Source of the DNA: an uncultured Prevotellaceae bacterium
GTDB lineage: Bacteria > Bacteroidota > Bacteroidia > Bacteroidales > Bacteroidaceae
Length of the DNA stretch: 38,225 bases
Assembly (NCBI GenBank): GCA_900315105.1
Contig: OMXX01000043.1
Span: 1-38,225 of the forward strand
Direction of reading: 5' to 3'
The notes beneath the pieces were generated by a model. It was not told where the DNA came from. It saw only the letters and a program-made list of their open reading frames with translations, and ran no database searches. A program made the translations under genes and the position numbers. Each line of letters starts with the position of its first letter. The stretch's first letter is position 1. Shown here piece after piece: positions 15,272 through 25,831 of the stretch.

Positions 15272-17939
15272 CTATCAGCTTGGGAGTATCTGTTGTTTGT
15301 GATTCGTTAGCGTTAAAATATGCCTTGCTGAACTTTTCAAGGATTTCTGCTGTCTTGCGGAAGCCCCTGAGATATTCCTTCAGCAAAGGCTCGATATTCA
15401 TCTTCCAGAGTTTATTGAAGTCGGCTCCGTTATCCTTCAACTTCAAGAAGTATGAAGGGCCAATCATATAAGCTGCACCTAATCCGTCTGTGTCTGCAAT
15501 GGCTTTGTTCAAACGTTGCATCGTAGCCTTTGCCTCGTCTGCACATGGTAAGGTATCAAGCATTTCTTCAGTGTCGGCAGGTGTGACCTCTTTCCATGTA
15601 AACCTTCGGCGCATGGCAAAGTCCATGCTTTCAACAGAGCGGTCTATATCATTCATGGTGGCGAGGATATACACATTCTCTGGCACATAGAATCCTTTGG
15701 CGAACACATCAGTCTCAGGAACAAGGTTCTGGTACTGGGTCTGCACCAAATGCTCTTTCTTACCACGGTAGCCTGGATCTATGGCATAAAACAACTCACC
15801 GAATATCTTTGATGCCTCTCCACGATTTATCTCATCAATGATGAAGACAAATGGCTTGCGGTCAATCTTATTTGCTTCCACTACAGGCATCTTCTGCTTC
15901 ATAGACCTGACAGCTTTCGTGATGACGAATGCGTATGAGTCTGGTTGCGTTCCGAACTTCCGTTTGAAATAGTTGCGGATGTCCCGAACGATATTCAAAG
16001 GAACATCGTTGGTAAGCAATTCCAGAATCTCATCTGCATTGACGGCCACCTGTGTCGTCTTTTCATTCTGTTCGTTATGAATGACGATAGAATGGCTCTT
16101 CATTTCTGAAATAACGAACTCGCTGCCATTGACCGTTTTGAACTTGGTTTCGTCTTCTATGGCATCTTCCACAAAACGGTCAAGTTTTTCCTGCCAGGAC
16201 ATCTCCTTTGTCAGGCTCTCGACACTCTTTTCAGAGTCTATCAAGTTCTTGATGGCCTCACGACAAAAGTCTTTGAAAGCACCGTCTTTGCGTTCAAATC
16301 CCATCTGTCCGTCACTCTTCTCGATGGGGCGTAACCCCTCTACAAAGTCTGTGTAGTCATATGAGGGATGGAACTGTACGAATCTTGTCACGGCTCCCAT
16401 TTCTTCAGCTATGGCCTGAGCCATATATGTCTTGCCAGTACCAGGAGCACCTGTCAATACAAGGTTATGAACTTGCTGGAGCATATCAATATACTCCTGA
16501 TACTTATTGTTTTTCTCTTGTTTAATTTCCGACTTAGGCATTTCTTCCTCTGATATTAAACTGTTTACGTATTCAATAACATCTTTAAGTTTGCTGTCTG
16601 CCTTATGAATCGATTTCCGATACGAACCATAGACCGAACCATCAAAGTCCTTTTCTTCAGTGCTAATGTACCTAACAGAACATTGGCACATTGTGGAACT
16701 ATCATTCCTGTAAGTCGTTATATTGCTCGTTACAATACCGATTGCCTTTACACGCATAAAGGGCTGGTCGTGCTTACTCCCCTTAGTCGAGGTTGACTTT
16801 AATATTATGATGTCACCCTCAGAGATTGACTGAGCTAACGGTATCATCTTCTGATCACTGGCGTTACCATCTTCGTGCTTGCTTTCCCAAACCCCATCGC
16901 TGAGGAATCTTTGAAGCTGTGATTCGGTACTGCCAAAGGAATACCCAACAAGCCAATAGGTCTTTTCAGGTTCACTCTTTCCAAAATAATGAATACCGAC
17001 ACGCATATAGAAATCATAGAAAGACTCACGATTTTCGTCATACTGCGAAGTGATAAACTCATTCATCGCAGGTCGAGAGTTCAGGTCGCCTGTATATCCA
17101 AATCCTTTAGCTGCTGCTTGCAGGAGTTCCTTGGTGTACATGTTGATGACCTTGTTATCAGAATATAGACAGGCAATCTTCCATTTAACCACATCTCCGA
17201 AGTCAACTTCATCAACACCTTGCAAGTCACCGGCAGCTGCTTTTTCAGCAATGGTTGCAATCTTATCTATGACTATTTTATATGCTTCCTCACTTGTTTC
17301 GCAATCATATTTGGATAGCCAGCAATATTTCTCATCGTGATTTGCCGGCATATTCTCTTTAGGTACTTTGTCAAACTGATAAATCCCGAATTTCAAGGAA
17401 CTGCCGCCCCATATTGAACCTAACCGATAGGTTTCTGACTCCAGCCAGTAGCAAAATGAATCATTGCGATTGAGATTGGTGTACTTCTCAATAGGCATGG
17501 TACGGAGAGATTCTACCGGGAACCGTTGAAGAAATTTTTCCTTCAACTTAGCTTCCTTTTCCAGTTGCTTCTTAATAGCATCTGTGAGATCTGGTCTCAG
17601 TCGCCATACGAAGTGATTCTTTGCGTCATTATACCCGTTCATTGAAATGATCCAATACTGCATCTTGTTATTGCGCATAACGGCAAAATCACCAACGGCT
17701 TTTTGAACTGCCCGGCCAAAGTTCATGATGAGTGCGTTCAAAGACGAAGCATTGTCGTTGAACTCCTTGGCAACATCCGTACAAGACCCTTCATGATTGG
17801 GAGAGTAATAGAACTTCAGCAGAGCATGTCTGTATTTCAACCACAACTTATACTTATCGGAAAGGAGCGACTCCCAATCCAATTTTAAGTCGGGAACGGA
17901 AAACATCCCGTCAACTATGGTTTCTTGGTATATTTTCAT
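15261..17939 (-). CDS. mcrB: McrB, AAA+ GTPase motor with a large unassigned N-terminal region
   Basis: This 892-residue protein has its AAA+ motor at about 480-880. Walker A is GAPGTGKT (497-504) and Walker B is FVFIIDEINRGE (about 697-708). The McrB-specific MNDIDRS signature (762-768) is followed by arginines in AMRRRFTWKE. FVQFHPSYDYTDFVEGLRP is also characteristic. About 110 residues between QFHPSYDYTDFVEG and the Walker B strand include a hydrophilic insert (570-690). The N-terminal 460 residues should hold the modified-DNA reader. A segment around 370-425 (GDIIILKSTST, RVKAIGIV) resembles the beta-rich EVE/PUA-like readers of other McrB proteins, but I cannot name it firmly. It follows the SNF2 gene by 7 nt. 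McrB hydrolyses GTP to translocate DNA toward cleavage by McrC. Confidence 0.9.
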   Translation of the reverse strand: MKIYQETIVDGMFSVPDLKLDWESLLSDKYKLWLKYRHALLKFYYSPNHEGSCTDVAKEFNDNASSLNALIMNFGRAVQKAVGDFAVMRNNKMQYWIISMNGYNDAKNHFVWRLRPDLTDAIKKQLEKEAKLKEKFLQRFPVESLRTMPIEKYTNLNRNDSFCYWLESETYRLGSIWGGSSLKFGIYQFDKVPKENMPANHDEKYCWLSKYDCETSEEAYKIVIDKIATIAEKAAAGDLQGVDEVDFGDVVKWKIACLYSDNKVINMYTKELLQAAAKGFGYTGDLNSRPAMNEFITSQYDENRESFYDFYMRVGIHYFGKSEPEKTYWLVGYSFGSTESQLQRFLSDGVWESKHEDGNASDQKMIPLAQSISEGDIIILKSTSTKGSKHDQPFMRVKAIGIVTSNITTYRNDSSTMCQCSVRYISTEEKDFDGSVYGSYRKSIHKADSKLKDVIEYVNSLISEEEMPKSEIKQEKNNKYQEYIDMLQQVHNLVLTGAPGTGKTYMAQAIAEEMGAVTRFVQFHPSYDYTDFVEGLRPIEKSDGQMGFERKDGAFKDFCREAIKNLIDSEKSVESLTKEMSWQEKLDRFVEDAIEDETKFKTVNGSEFVISEMKSHSIVIHNEQNEKTTQVAVNADEILELLTNDVPLNIVRDIRNYFKRKFGTQPDSYAFVITKAVRSMKQKMPVVEANKIDRKPFVFIIDEINRGEASKIFGELFYAIDPGYRGKKEHLVQTQYQNLVPETDVFAKGFYVPENVYILATMNDIDRSVESMDFAMRRRFTWKEVTPADTEEMLDTLPCADEAKATMQRLNKAIADTDGLGAAYMIGPSYFLKLKDNGADFNKLWKMNIEPLLKEYLRGFRKTAEILEKFSKAYFNANESQTTDTPKLIDED

Positions 17940-17946
17940 AATGATG

Positions 17947-20781
17947 CTATTTAATTTCCCACTTTAATCTGAACAATATATTCGATGATACAGTATTCTC
18001 CATAGATGATTGAAGCCTACTTGTCATCGTGTCAACCTTGTCATTGTATTCATCTTCCATCTGAAACAGTTTGGCCCTTTTTTGATTAAGAGCCTTAGAT
18101 TTCAGATTCTCTTCTTTTTTTAATTGAAGCTTAACGGATGCATTATGCTCCTTTCTGATTTGTCGGCGAAGAGCGTCATGTTCACGACTTAACTCCATCA
18201 CCTCTTTTCTTAAAGGAACAAGTTGGTCTTCAGCCCACATCTCATACTTGTTGATTTCATAATCAACATATTCATTAGTCCTATCATCAATCTTCAACTT
18301 GTAGCTGTTAAGCTGTTTCTCATATTCATCCTTGAACATTACATCTAATGAGCCAAGACTTGATGATTTGTCAGAGATACAATCAAGTTCCAAGAGTTTG
18401 AAAATAAACTCTGGAGGCAACATTTCTCCCTTGTCAGTTTGAGCACATGCAATGAGTTGTTCCTCAGAATCGTATTTGTTTGAAGAGGAAACCCTATAGA
18501 CACATGCTGTTCCGCTCTGCCCTTTATATTGCTCCACCAAAGCGGACTTGTAAGGATATGAATCCAAATCGAAGATCAAATGTGCATCAGACACCTCCGT
18601 CCTCAATGCTTTTCCAACGACATATTGGCCGAGTGGATGGCCATATCTTAATTGAACATACTGGTCTGATTCCTTGTTTAATATATAGGTTCCAACAGGA
18701 ATGTCTGGAGCCAAAGCTTCTTTCAAGACAAAAGTATGATGCTTTGGGTCTATATCTGAAATGCTATTGCCCAGAACACTTGTAGCTACATACCACAAAT
18801 GCCTGTTATATGTGTCCATACGATTAACGTCTTCGCTTTGTCTCACACGGAGTTTGTTGACGACTTCTTCGTCAAAGTTTTCAAGCAAAGACTTCCTGGT
18901 ACTTTCAATACGCTCCTTTATCACAGCTTCCAATTCCTTTTGAAGCTCATCAAAGGCAGCAGCAATTTCGCGTTCTGTACGGCAGGTGTTATAGATAATG
19001 TTGAGTCTTCGCTCGAAGTCAACTCCAGAATCTATAGAACCAAGAACTTCATCACTTGCGCCAAACACACCATCAAACAAGGAAAACTTACTGTTGAGTA
19101 ATTCATAAACTCGTCTATCCGCATAGTTTGCCTGATTGACGAAATTCACAACAACTACATCGTTCTTCTGACCATAACGATGGCATCGGCCAATGCGCTG
19201 CTCGATACGTTGTGGATTCCAAGGCATGTCGTAGTTCACGACCAAGGAACAAAACTGGAGGTTGATACCCTCTGCGCCAGCCTCAGTTGCTATAAGAATC
19301 TCTGCTTTATCCCTGAAAGTATCTACAATAGCTTGTTTCTTATCAATAACTGTACTACCTGAAATTCTGTTTGTTCCAGCATATTGCATCAGCCAAAGGC
19401 GATAAATGTTTTTTGCTTCATCAGATGAATTAGTTCCGTTAAAGCATATCACCTTGTCTTTGTAACCGTGCTCAGTGAGGTATTTGTATAGATATTCCTG
19501 TGTCCTGCGACTTTCTGTAAAGATTAGAGCCTTCTTCTGCCCACCAAGCTTTGCTATCTTGTCAAAAGACAAACTCAAAGCATTCAGCAATTCCTTGGAT
19601 TTCGTCTCTTCTCCAATACTGCGGGCCATATTACAATATCCTCGCAATTCTTCTATTTCAGCATCAATGTCATTGTACATTGCTTTTGACGAAGGGGTAT
19701 CGGAGTTGTAAATGTCATATTCGTCATTTCCGCCATCTATGTCGGAATTCACACATGCCAAAGCCGAAGACAGTAAGCCGGTCTCTTTGTATTCTTGAAG
19801 CCTATGAATAAACCGTTCTAAGGTATATCCTAAAGCATACGCAGACGAGGACATAATCTTTCTGACCAATAGTGAAAGAAGTGGACGTTGCCTTTCGGGA
19901 ACTCCATATGTTCCTTCACGCATAAGGTATTCGCTAACATGTTCGTAGAGGTTGATTTCGGCTTCTGTAGGATAATATTCCTGGACAAATGCTGTACGTT
20001 TGGTGAAGTTCACATATTCCTCAACCTGATTTCGCAATGTACGGTGAATAATGTGAGCAAGGCGACCTTTAAGCTCACCAAACTTGGCTTTGTCTCTTGT
20101 GGTTACTGAGTTATACTGGTCAGCAAACGTGTCAAGGCTGGAGAAAAATTCGGGGTCAATGATGCTGATTAAGCCATATAATTCCTTCAGATTGTTCTGC
20201 AATGGGGTAGCAGTCAACAGTACCTTTTTGTAGTTTCTGAAGGCAGCTCGCAATGCATTAGCCATCACATTGCTTTTCTTATAGACATTTCTGAGTTTAT
20301 GGGCTTCATCCAAGACGATTAAATCCCAGTTGATGTTTTTGAAATACTCAGCATTCGTGACAGCAAAATTGTAAGAACAGATATAGATGCTCTTTTCACC
20401 ATTGGATATTTGGACTTTTCCTTCTTCGAAAGATTCACTATCCAAGATGAAAGATGGCAAATAGAACTTTTCCATCAACTCTATATTCCACTGATTTCGC
20501 AAGGAAGCAGGAACGACAATAAGTATATTCCTCTTGTTTTCGGCCCACATTTCAGATAAAATAATACCAGCCTCGATTGTCTTACCCAGACCTACTTCAT
20601 CTGCGAGAATGGCCCCCTTGCTCAGTGGTGACTTGAAGGCAAACAGTGCAGCCTCCACCTGATGAGGGTTGAGATCCACACGAGCCTCTGACAAGACACC
20701 CGTAAAGCGACTGTCATCACTTACAGATTTCTTGTGAGAAATATCCCATGCGTAATATAGCTGTTGAATGGATGATATCAT
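17947..20781 (-). CDS. SNF2/RapA-type helicase
   Basis: This 944-residue superfamily 2 ATPase has an N-terminal SNF2 core (about 30-620). Motif I is ADEVGLGKT (60-68, RapA-like), motif II is VLDEAHKLRN, motif III LLTATPLQNN, motif V EGINLQ and motif VI QRIGRCHRYGQ. SNF2 proteins use ATP to translocate on double-stranded DNA and remodel bound proteins. The C-terminal third has no nuclease motif that I can see and includes a Lys/Glu-rich coiled coil (about 850-930). It begins 2 nt after the sacsin-like gene and is 7 nt upstream of mcrB. SNF2 helicases are parts of several defence systems (ZorD of Zorya I, DrmD of DISARM, Dnd/Ssp neighbours). Here it is likely the DNA translocase paired with the GHKL/DUF3883 protein. 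It lacks the Mrr-like domain reported for ZorD. Confidence 0.88.
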   Translation of the reverse strand: MISSIQQLYYAWDISHKKSVSDDSRFTGVLSEARVDLNPHQVEAALFAFKSPLSKGAILADEVGLGKTIEAGIILSEMWAENKRNILIVVPASLRNQWNIELMEKFYLPSFILDSESFEEGKVQISNGEKSIYICSYNFAVTNAEYFKNINWDLIVLDEAHKLRNVYKKSNVMANALRAAFRNYKKVLLTATPLQNNLKELYGLISIIDPEFFSSLDTFADQYNSVTTRDKAKFGELKGRLAHIIHRTLRNQVEEYVNFTKRTAFVQEYYPTEAEINLYEHVSEYLMREGTYGVPERQRPLLSLLVRKIMSSSAYALGYTLERFIHRLQEYKETGLLSSALACVNSDIDGGNDEYDIYNSDTPSSKAMYNDIDAEIEELRGYCNMARSIGEETKSKELLNALSLSFDKIAKLGGQKKALIFTESRRTQEYLYKYLTEHGYKDKVICFNGTNSSDEAKNIYRLWLMQYAGTNRISGSTVIDKKQAIVDTFRDKAEILIATEAGAEGINLQFCSLVVNYDMPWNPQRIEQRIGRCHRYGQKNDVVVVNFVNQANYADRRVYELLNSKFSLFDGVFGASDEVLGSIDSGVDFERRLNIIYNTCRTEREIAAAFDELQKELEAVIKERIESTRKSLLENFDEEVVNKLRVRQSEDVNRMDTYNRHLWYVATSVLGNSISDIDPKHHTFVLKEALAPDIPVGTYILNKESDQYVQLRYGHPLGQYVVGKALRTEVSDAHLIFDLDSYPYKSALVEQYKGQSGTACVYRVSSSNKYDSEEQLIACAQTDKGEMLPPEFIFKLLELDCISDKSSSLGSLDVMFKDEYEKQLNSYKLKIDDRTNEYVDYEINKYEMWAEDQLVPLRKEVMELSREHDALRRQIRKEHNASVKLQLKKEENLKSKALNQKRAKLFQMEDEYNDKVDTMTSRLQSSMENTVSSNILFRLKWEIK

Positions 20782-20783
20782 AT

Positions 20784-23700
20784 CTATTTGTTTATCTTTT
20801 GTTCAATTCTGATAGCGTATTCTGGAGAGAGGGCATCAAACTCTTCGATTTTTGCGCCTCTCCAGTATCTTTTAGCGACATCTTCACAACGTTTCTTCAA
20901 GCGTGGATTCTCCAGAGGATTGGCATCCTTACCATAGGTGTCACGTAATTCCTCATATGACTTCTTCAGATTAAGGTCAATCAGAGAGATACGAACGATA
21001 TGGTACTTGGAATCCGGGTGCTTCTGCATGAATACATTTTGTGAGCGATGCAAATAGAATGGTGCCGTACCATCTTTCAAACTATAGAGTGTTGTCTTTA
21101 CATCAACAAACATCTTCTCTGATTTTATTTCAAAATCATACTCACCAACGCCTTCAAGTGCTGCATGAACGAAATCTTTATCCTTGACCAGCTTCTTGTT
21201 CTCCAGATAATGGCTGTAGATAAGCTCTCCGATAAAGCCAATGGTTTGCCTTACCTGAGATTCTTTTTCTTCTTCCTCAGCTTCGGCTAAATCATCCATC
21301 ATTTGAAGAATCTTATCCTTCTTCTCGGCAAGTCTCTCTAAATCCTCCTTGTCAAGCCCCTCTATCAGTTCCTTAATTGGTTCTGCAACTTCATTGAGCT
21401 TGTCAAGTTCCTCACCATTCAATTGCTTGGTAATATTGTTAACTTGGTCGATGTTCTCTGCAGTTTCTGTTGAAATCTTATTTATAGCCTCTTGTGCCTG
21501 TTCCTCTGTGAGCGAACTGTTTGTGAGGTCAATGTTGGACTTTCCGTTACCTTCATTATCTCCACCATTACCACCTTGCTGTAAGAGTTCCCATTGATCA
21601 ACATACAAAGACTGCAGGGCGATAAACGGTTCTTTGAAAAATTCCATGCTGCCAATATACTTGGCTATAGTCTTCATTAAGCTAAGACCATCTTTATTAG
21701 GCTGCTGAATAACGACTCTTTTTCCCGGCTCATAACCAAATTCACTATCATGCATCTTGTCTGCAAATATACTTGCATTTGAAGACATGATATTGAAATT
21801 AATCATAATGGGCTTATCAGATATGTGTATTGTGATACCTTTGGATTCCTCTGATTTCTTCCAAATTCGGTAAACGGGATCGTCATGCTCTGGAAAATCT
21901 TTTATGTCAACAGCTGTTTGCACATTCCATCGCGGATTTTTCTTGAATCCATGATTGAATAGCAATTCATTATCACCGTAGATATATACAACATTGTCCT
22001 TTATGAACTTTGCCAGCTTCTTGCTACCATTAAGTCTATCCTGGAATTGAGAGCCAGCCCAGGAATACCAAGAAAGGAAAGAACCGCCATCTTGATACCT
22101 TTCCAATGTGAAGAGCGGTTTAGGCGTTTCAAATTCATTCTCCAAAGGAGCCACGTTACCAGTATATCTAAGGAAAGGCATAACCGTATAATCAGAAGGC
22201 AATTTTTCTATTATTGCCATCATCGTTTTATACCTCTCAGACAAATATGCATAAGTGAGTTTCTTCTCAATAGCCCAATTTATGGCATAGTCGATTTCAC
22301 CTCTATGCTCAACATCTGCGAAACATGAGACATCACTATATGGCTCATTGTCTAGCAATGCTTGACGAACCGCTACGTAAGGATTCGAAGATGTGGTCAA
22401 CTGAGTGAATAAGAACAGGGAACTTGGATTATTGTCTATCCATTTATGTAGCACATCTGGTAAGTATTCGCTTTCAAGAAGTATCTCATGTTTTGCATAT
22501 ACCTGCTCATCAAAATCAACATCCTCCATCTTGAAATGTTTATCAAAACCGACAAAGTTGTTTTTCAAAACCATATCAAGTGCATCAGTGAGCTTTACAT
22601 CATCCTTGATTTCAAGATCATCACAATCCTCATCGTTTGCAATAGCATAGTCTATGCAGAAACGAAGTTGCTCGATGGTAAGATATAGGTTTCTTAATTC
22701 ATCAAAAAGAACCTCGGTAGAGACTTCTGCTTCTTTCCCCTCATAGTATTGTTCCTTGAAATAATCAACCTCCTTTTGCGAAGGAAGACATTTCAGGAAA
22801 GAATCTATTGTCTGATTATCTTTTTTGTAATCTTCGTCCAAGACATATACGTCATATTCATTCTCACCAACTTTTACATATTGTTGAGTTATCGATTCAG
22901 GAAGTTCATTATCCTTATGCCTAATAAGTCCAAATACTGTGTCAATATACCCGTTTTCTTCTGTGTTACGTTGTGCAGCAAATTCAATGACCTGCCATTT
23001 CAAGTCTTCCTTAGTGATTTTGCTATCAATATTGATATTTTTCAAATAATTGAAGAAAGACGCAACGACATTGGCATTAGCCAGTTTTACAAAGGGGAAA
23101 AGTTTTATTGGGTTATTAAGTCGCTCTATAGCTCTCAATAACATCGTCTCATTGGACGCGAACTTATACTTGCCACTTTCTGTTTGTAAAATCTCCTGTA
23201 CTTTGTCTGGAATACGATAGAAATTGGCAGCAAGAAGCTCTGATTGCAAATCAGTAGGTACAGAATCAATATAGTTTAAACCACTGGAAGTTTTGGTAAT
23301 AATATATTTACCAGAATTTTCCTGAGTACGATAGAGTTGGAGATACGCATCGGTAATCTTAATAAAGATTCGCAACAGTTTCTCATCCGCTGTTAAAGAC
23401 TCATTTACGATATTAGCGGATTGAACAGTGTCCACACGGAAAGGTGCCTCCATAAGCTCCTTATGGTATTCGTATGGAAGTAATCGAAGGTGTGTTACTT
23501 TTTCACCAAGATAGTCGTATTCCTCCTCAGAAAGTCTAGACACATTATTAACGACGGCACGTAACTGAGAAGTTGGCTTTCCTTCTTCATCAAGATAGAG
23601 AGTTATCTCCGTTTTGTCTATATTTCCTTGGGTATCTGTACCCACGGCTTTATACACCTTCTTTATATCTGCTATATACTTATGCGTGTTCTCGCCCCAA

Positions 23701-25829
23701 TCTTCATCTTGTTTCAGATTTTCCCAATGAGATAACAACCACTGCCAGCAAGATTTCTTTGCTTTAGCAGGATTTAACAGCCAACCGTTCTTCTTTACTG
23801 CTTCAGGGACATAGCCTTTAACACAATAGTTGTCAAAGAGTATGGTATCATTGGGGCGTTCAGACAAGATGTTTTCAAAAGAATCATAATTGTCGTGCCA
23901 GTTTTGAAGAAGGTAAATCTCACTCCTTATTTTTGCCCCATAATACTCGCTCTTTGTTGCTATCCACTCCAGCAGATTTGCAGCATCATCCTTTGTTGAG
24001 TCAGTTAGTCTGAAAGACTCAATGTTGGTTTTTATCTTTTCAAATAAGTTTGAGACATAACTGGACACATCAACATCCGATAGAATCTCGCTGATATGCT
24101 CACATTCTCCAAACTTCATCCCTTCCTCATAAGGATAATATATATTAGCAGCACTTCTCAGCTCATTATAACTATAGAGATTGCCCATGTTTGAACGGAA
24201 TATCTTATTGCTCTGTACACCGCTCTCAGCCTTATGGGAATCACATACCTCATTAAAGTCTTTATAATCATGAATTGACAAAGACTTAATCCAGGCAGCC
24301 AATTTTGCAGGATCTGCATCTGACAATAGTGTTGAGAAGTCTATAACCTCAACATCTACTTTATGCCGGTGAAGGTCTTTCTTGATATTGTCATCTATCC
24401 ATTTATACTTACTTATTCCAATCTTCTTCAGTGGAATCTTGTATTCTTCAGCGAAGGAACGTACATTCTCCTTTCTCTCATATTCGCCTGTTGACGTGAG
24501 AACAAATTCCTCAAAGAATGGAACAAAGACCTCCTGGAAGGCTTCTTTAATAAACTTAAAGTCTTCACCTTCCAAATATTTAGTGGCAGCAATAGCCTTA
24601 TAGATATAGTCAAACTTCGTAGGATTGGTTTCCTTTATTTCTCTCAGATCTTTAACAAGTTCTTTAAAAGCCCTTATTAACTGACCCTTTGTTTTGTCCT
24701 TATCGCTAATTCGCTGACGGCTACTGTCCACATCAAACTTTTGACTATCGATAATGAAACCAAGTCTAAGTTTGGTTTCAAGGATAGGCAGTCCCTTAAA
24801 AAGATTGACGAAATTCTTCTCTGCAAAAATAGGATTGAATGCAAAGTGATAGAAGAAAGGCTTGCCATCAACCTCAAAGTCAACAAAAACAGATTGAACT
24901 TCATGCTGCTCGACCTCTTCCCCCATGACATAAATATGGTCGACCGTCTTGCCTTCATTTCTTTCCTGGTCTTTTGTGATGGATGCAAAACCACCTAAAC
25001 GGGTCTTAACCCGTTCCAGGTTTGACTCTGAAGTTATTTTTTCATATTTTCCTTCGCCAAGAGGAATAATCAAAGCGGTTCCTCTATTGAGGAAGTTAAG
25101 ATTGCGTCTTGGATCAACAAGAGAATCAAAAGCATCGATTGCATCCAATGCTTCCTTTGTTGAAAAAAGTTCTTCGGAAGTACCGGGTGCAATAGGATAA
25201 TAACTCATAAGAATCTTGGCAAACAGAATATTCTCCTTGTAGTCATCGCCCTGAGCTGGAGTCCACACTCCCTGTTTTTGTAAAAGGTTTGCAAGTTGCC
25301 TTCTGTCATACCAAGAGATAAGATATGGGCCCTTCTTCTCCTCGTATAGGGTTTTAATCAAGAGTTCTTCATTCTCCTCGCTTTCGCTAACTTCAGTAAG
25401 AAGGGTGTATAGGAGTTTTGAACCCTGTCCATATTTACCAAGTTTTGTTATATCGCTACGTTTCAGTGATTTTCCTTTTGCGAGGAAGTTGTATAGCTGT
25501 CCATCACGGAGAGTATCGGTGTCAAAGATGTCAAAATCAGTATAAAAAGGCTCTCCATTATTCAATACGATAAGGTAATTTTCATTGGCATAGAAAAACA
25601 GAGAATCCGCACTCGCATCATAGGCATTCTGTACGAATTCATAAAACAGCTGTTCTTCGGCATTACTGGCGAAGCTTGCTGCATCAGATATAACGGACTT
25701 AACCTGGTCTGGAGAAGGATCCTGACCATATATTTTCTGTAATAGAAGTTCCTTGTTTGTTCCAAGCAAATTCAAGGTCTCTTCGCCACATAGAGCCCTG
25801 ATATACTGATTGAGGTCACGAATAGTCAT
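20784..25829 (-). CDS. Giant sacsin-like GHKL ATPase with C-terminal DUF3883/PD-(D/E)XK-like domain
   Basis: This 1681-residue protein opens with a GHKL (Hsp90/sacsin-type) ATPase domain. The N box is LFYEFVQNAYDAS (N68, D71), the G1-like loop VLNNGEPF (88-95) and the G2 loop GKYGQGSKLL (131-140). RQRIS near 370 resembles the catalytic-arginine region of related ATPases. A long region of unknown fold follows, then a coiled coil (about 1440-1520). The C-terminal domain (about 1525-1660) looks like DUF3883: IGFIGELIYSHYLE, EGVGEYDFEI and MFVDVKTT give E, D and DxK in restriction-enzyme order, so nuclease activity is possible. It starts 2 nt after the zorB-like gene and ends 2 nt before the SNF2 gene. 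Large DUF3684/GHKL proteins are reported in some Zorya variants, which fits the position. ATP-dependent clamp or sensor plus nuclease is inference. Confidence 0.82.
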   Translation of the reverse strand: MTIRDLNQYIRALCGEETLNLLGTNKELLLQKIYGQDPSPDQVKSVISDAASFASNAEEQLFYEFVQNAYDASADSLFFYANENYLIVLNNGEPFYTDFDIFDTDTLRDGQLYNFLAKGKSLKRSDITKLGKYGQGSKLLYTLLTEVSESEENEELLIKTLYEEKKGPYLISWYDRRQLANLLQKQGVWTPAQGDDYKENILFAKILMSYYPIAPGTSEELFSTKEALDAIDAFDSLVDPRRNLNFLNRGTALIIPLGEGKYEKITSESNLERVKTRLGGFASITKDQERNEGKTVDHIYVMGEEVEQHEVQSVFVDFEVDGKPFFYHFAFNPIFAEKNFVNLFKGLPILETKLRLGFIIDSQKFDVDSSRQRISDKDKTKGQLIRAFKELVKDLREIKETNPTKFDYIYKAIAATKYLEGEDFKFIKEAFQEVFVPFFEEFVLTSTGEYERKENVRSFAEEYKIPLKKIGISKYKWIDDNIKKDLHRHKVDVEVIDFSTLLSDADPAKLAAWIKSLSIHDYKDFNEVCDSHKAESGVQSNKIFRSNMGNLYSYNELRSAANIYYPYEEGMKFGECEHISEILSDVDVSSYVSNLFEKIKTNIESFRLTDSTKDDAANLLEWIATKSEYYGAKIRSEIYLLQNWHDNYDSFENILSERPNDTILFDNYCVKGYVPEAVKKNGWLLNPAKAKKSCWQWLLSHWENLKQDEDWGENTHKYIADIKKVYKAVGTDTQGNIDKTEITLYLDEEGKPTSQLRAVVNNVSRLSEEEYDYLGEKVTHLRLLPYEYHKELMEAPFRVDTVQSANIVNESLTADEKLLRIFIKITDAYLQLYRTQENSGKYIITKTSSGLNYIDSVPTDLQSELLAANFYRIPDKVQEILQTESGKYKFASNETMLLRAIERLNNPIKLFPFVKLANANVVASFFNYLKNINIDSKITKEDLKWQVIEFAAQRNTEENGYIDTVFGLIRHKDNELPESITQQYVKVGENEYDVYVLDEDYKKDNQTIDSFLKCLPSQKEVDYFKEQYYEGKEAEVSTEVLFDELRNLYLTIEQLRFCIDYAIANDEDCDDLEIKDDVKLTDALDMVLKNNFVGFDKHFKMEDVDFDEQVYAKHEILLESEYLPDVLHKWIDNNPSSLFLFTQLTTSSNPYVAVRQALLDNEPYSDVSCFADVEHRGEIDYAINWAIEKKLTYAYLSERYKTMMAIIEKLPSDYTVMPFLRYTGNVAPLENEFETPKPLFTLERYQDGGSFLSWYSWAGSQFQDRLNGSKKLAKFIKDNVVYIYGDNELLFNHGFKKNPRWNVQTAVDIKDFPEHDDPVYRIWKKSEESKGITIHISDKPIMINFNIMSSNASIFADKMHDSEFGYEPGKRVVIQQPNKDGLSLMKTIAKYIGSMEFFKEPFIALQSLYVDQWELLQQGGNGGDNEGNGKSNIDLTNSSLTEEQAQEAINKISTETAENIDQVNNITKQLNGEELDKLNEVAEPIKELIEGLDKEDLERLAEKKDKILQMMDDLAEAEEEEKESQVRQTIGFIGELIYSHYLENKKLVKDKDFVHAALEGVGEYDFEIKSEKMFVDVKTTLYSLKDGTAPFYLHRSQNVFMQKHPDSKYHIVRISLIDLNLKKSYEELRDTYGKDANPLENPRLKKRCEDVAKRYWRGAKIEEFDALSPEYAIRIEQKINK

Positions 25830-25831
25830 AT

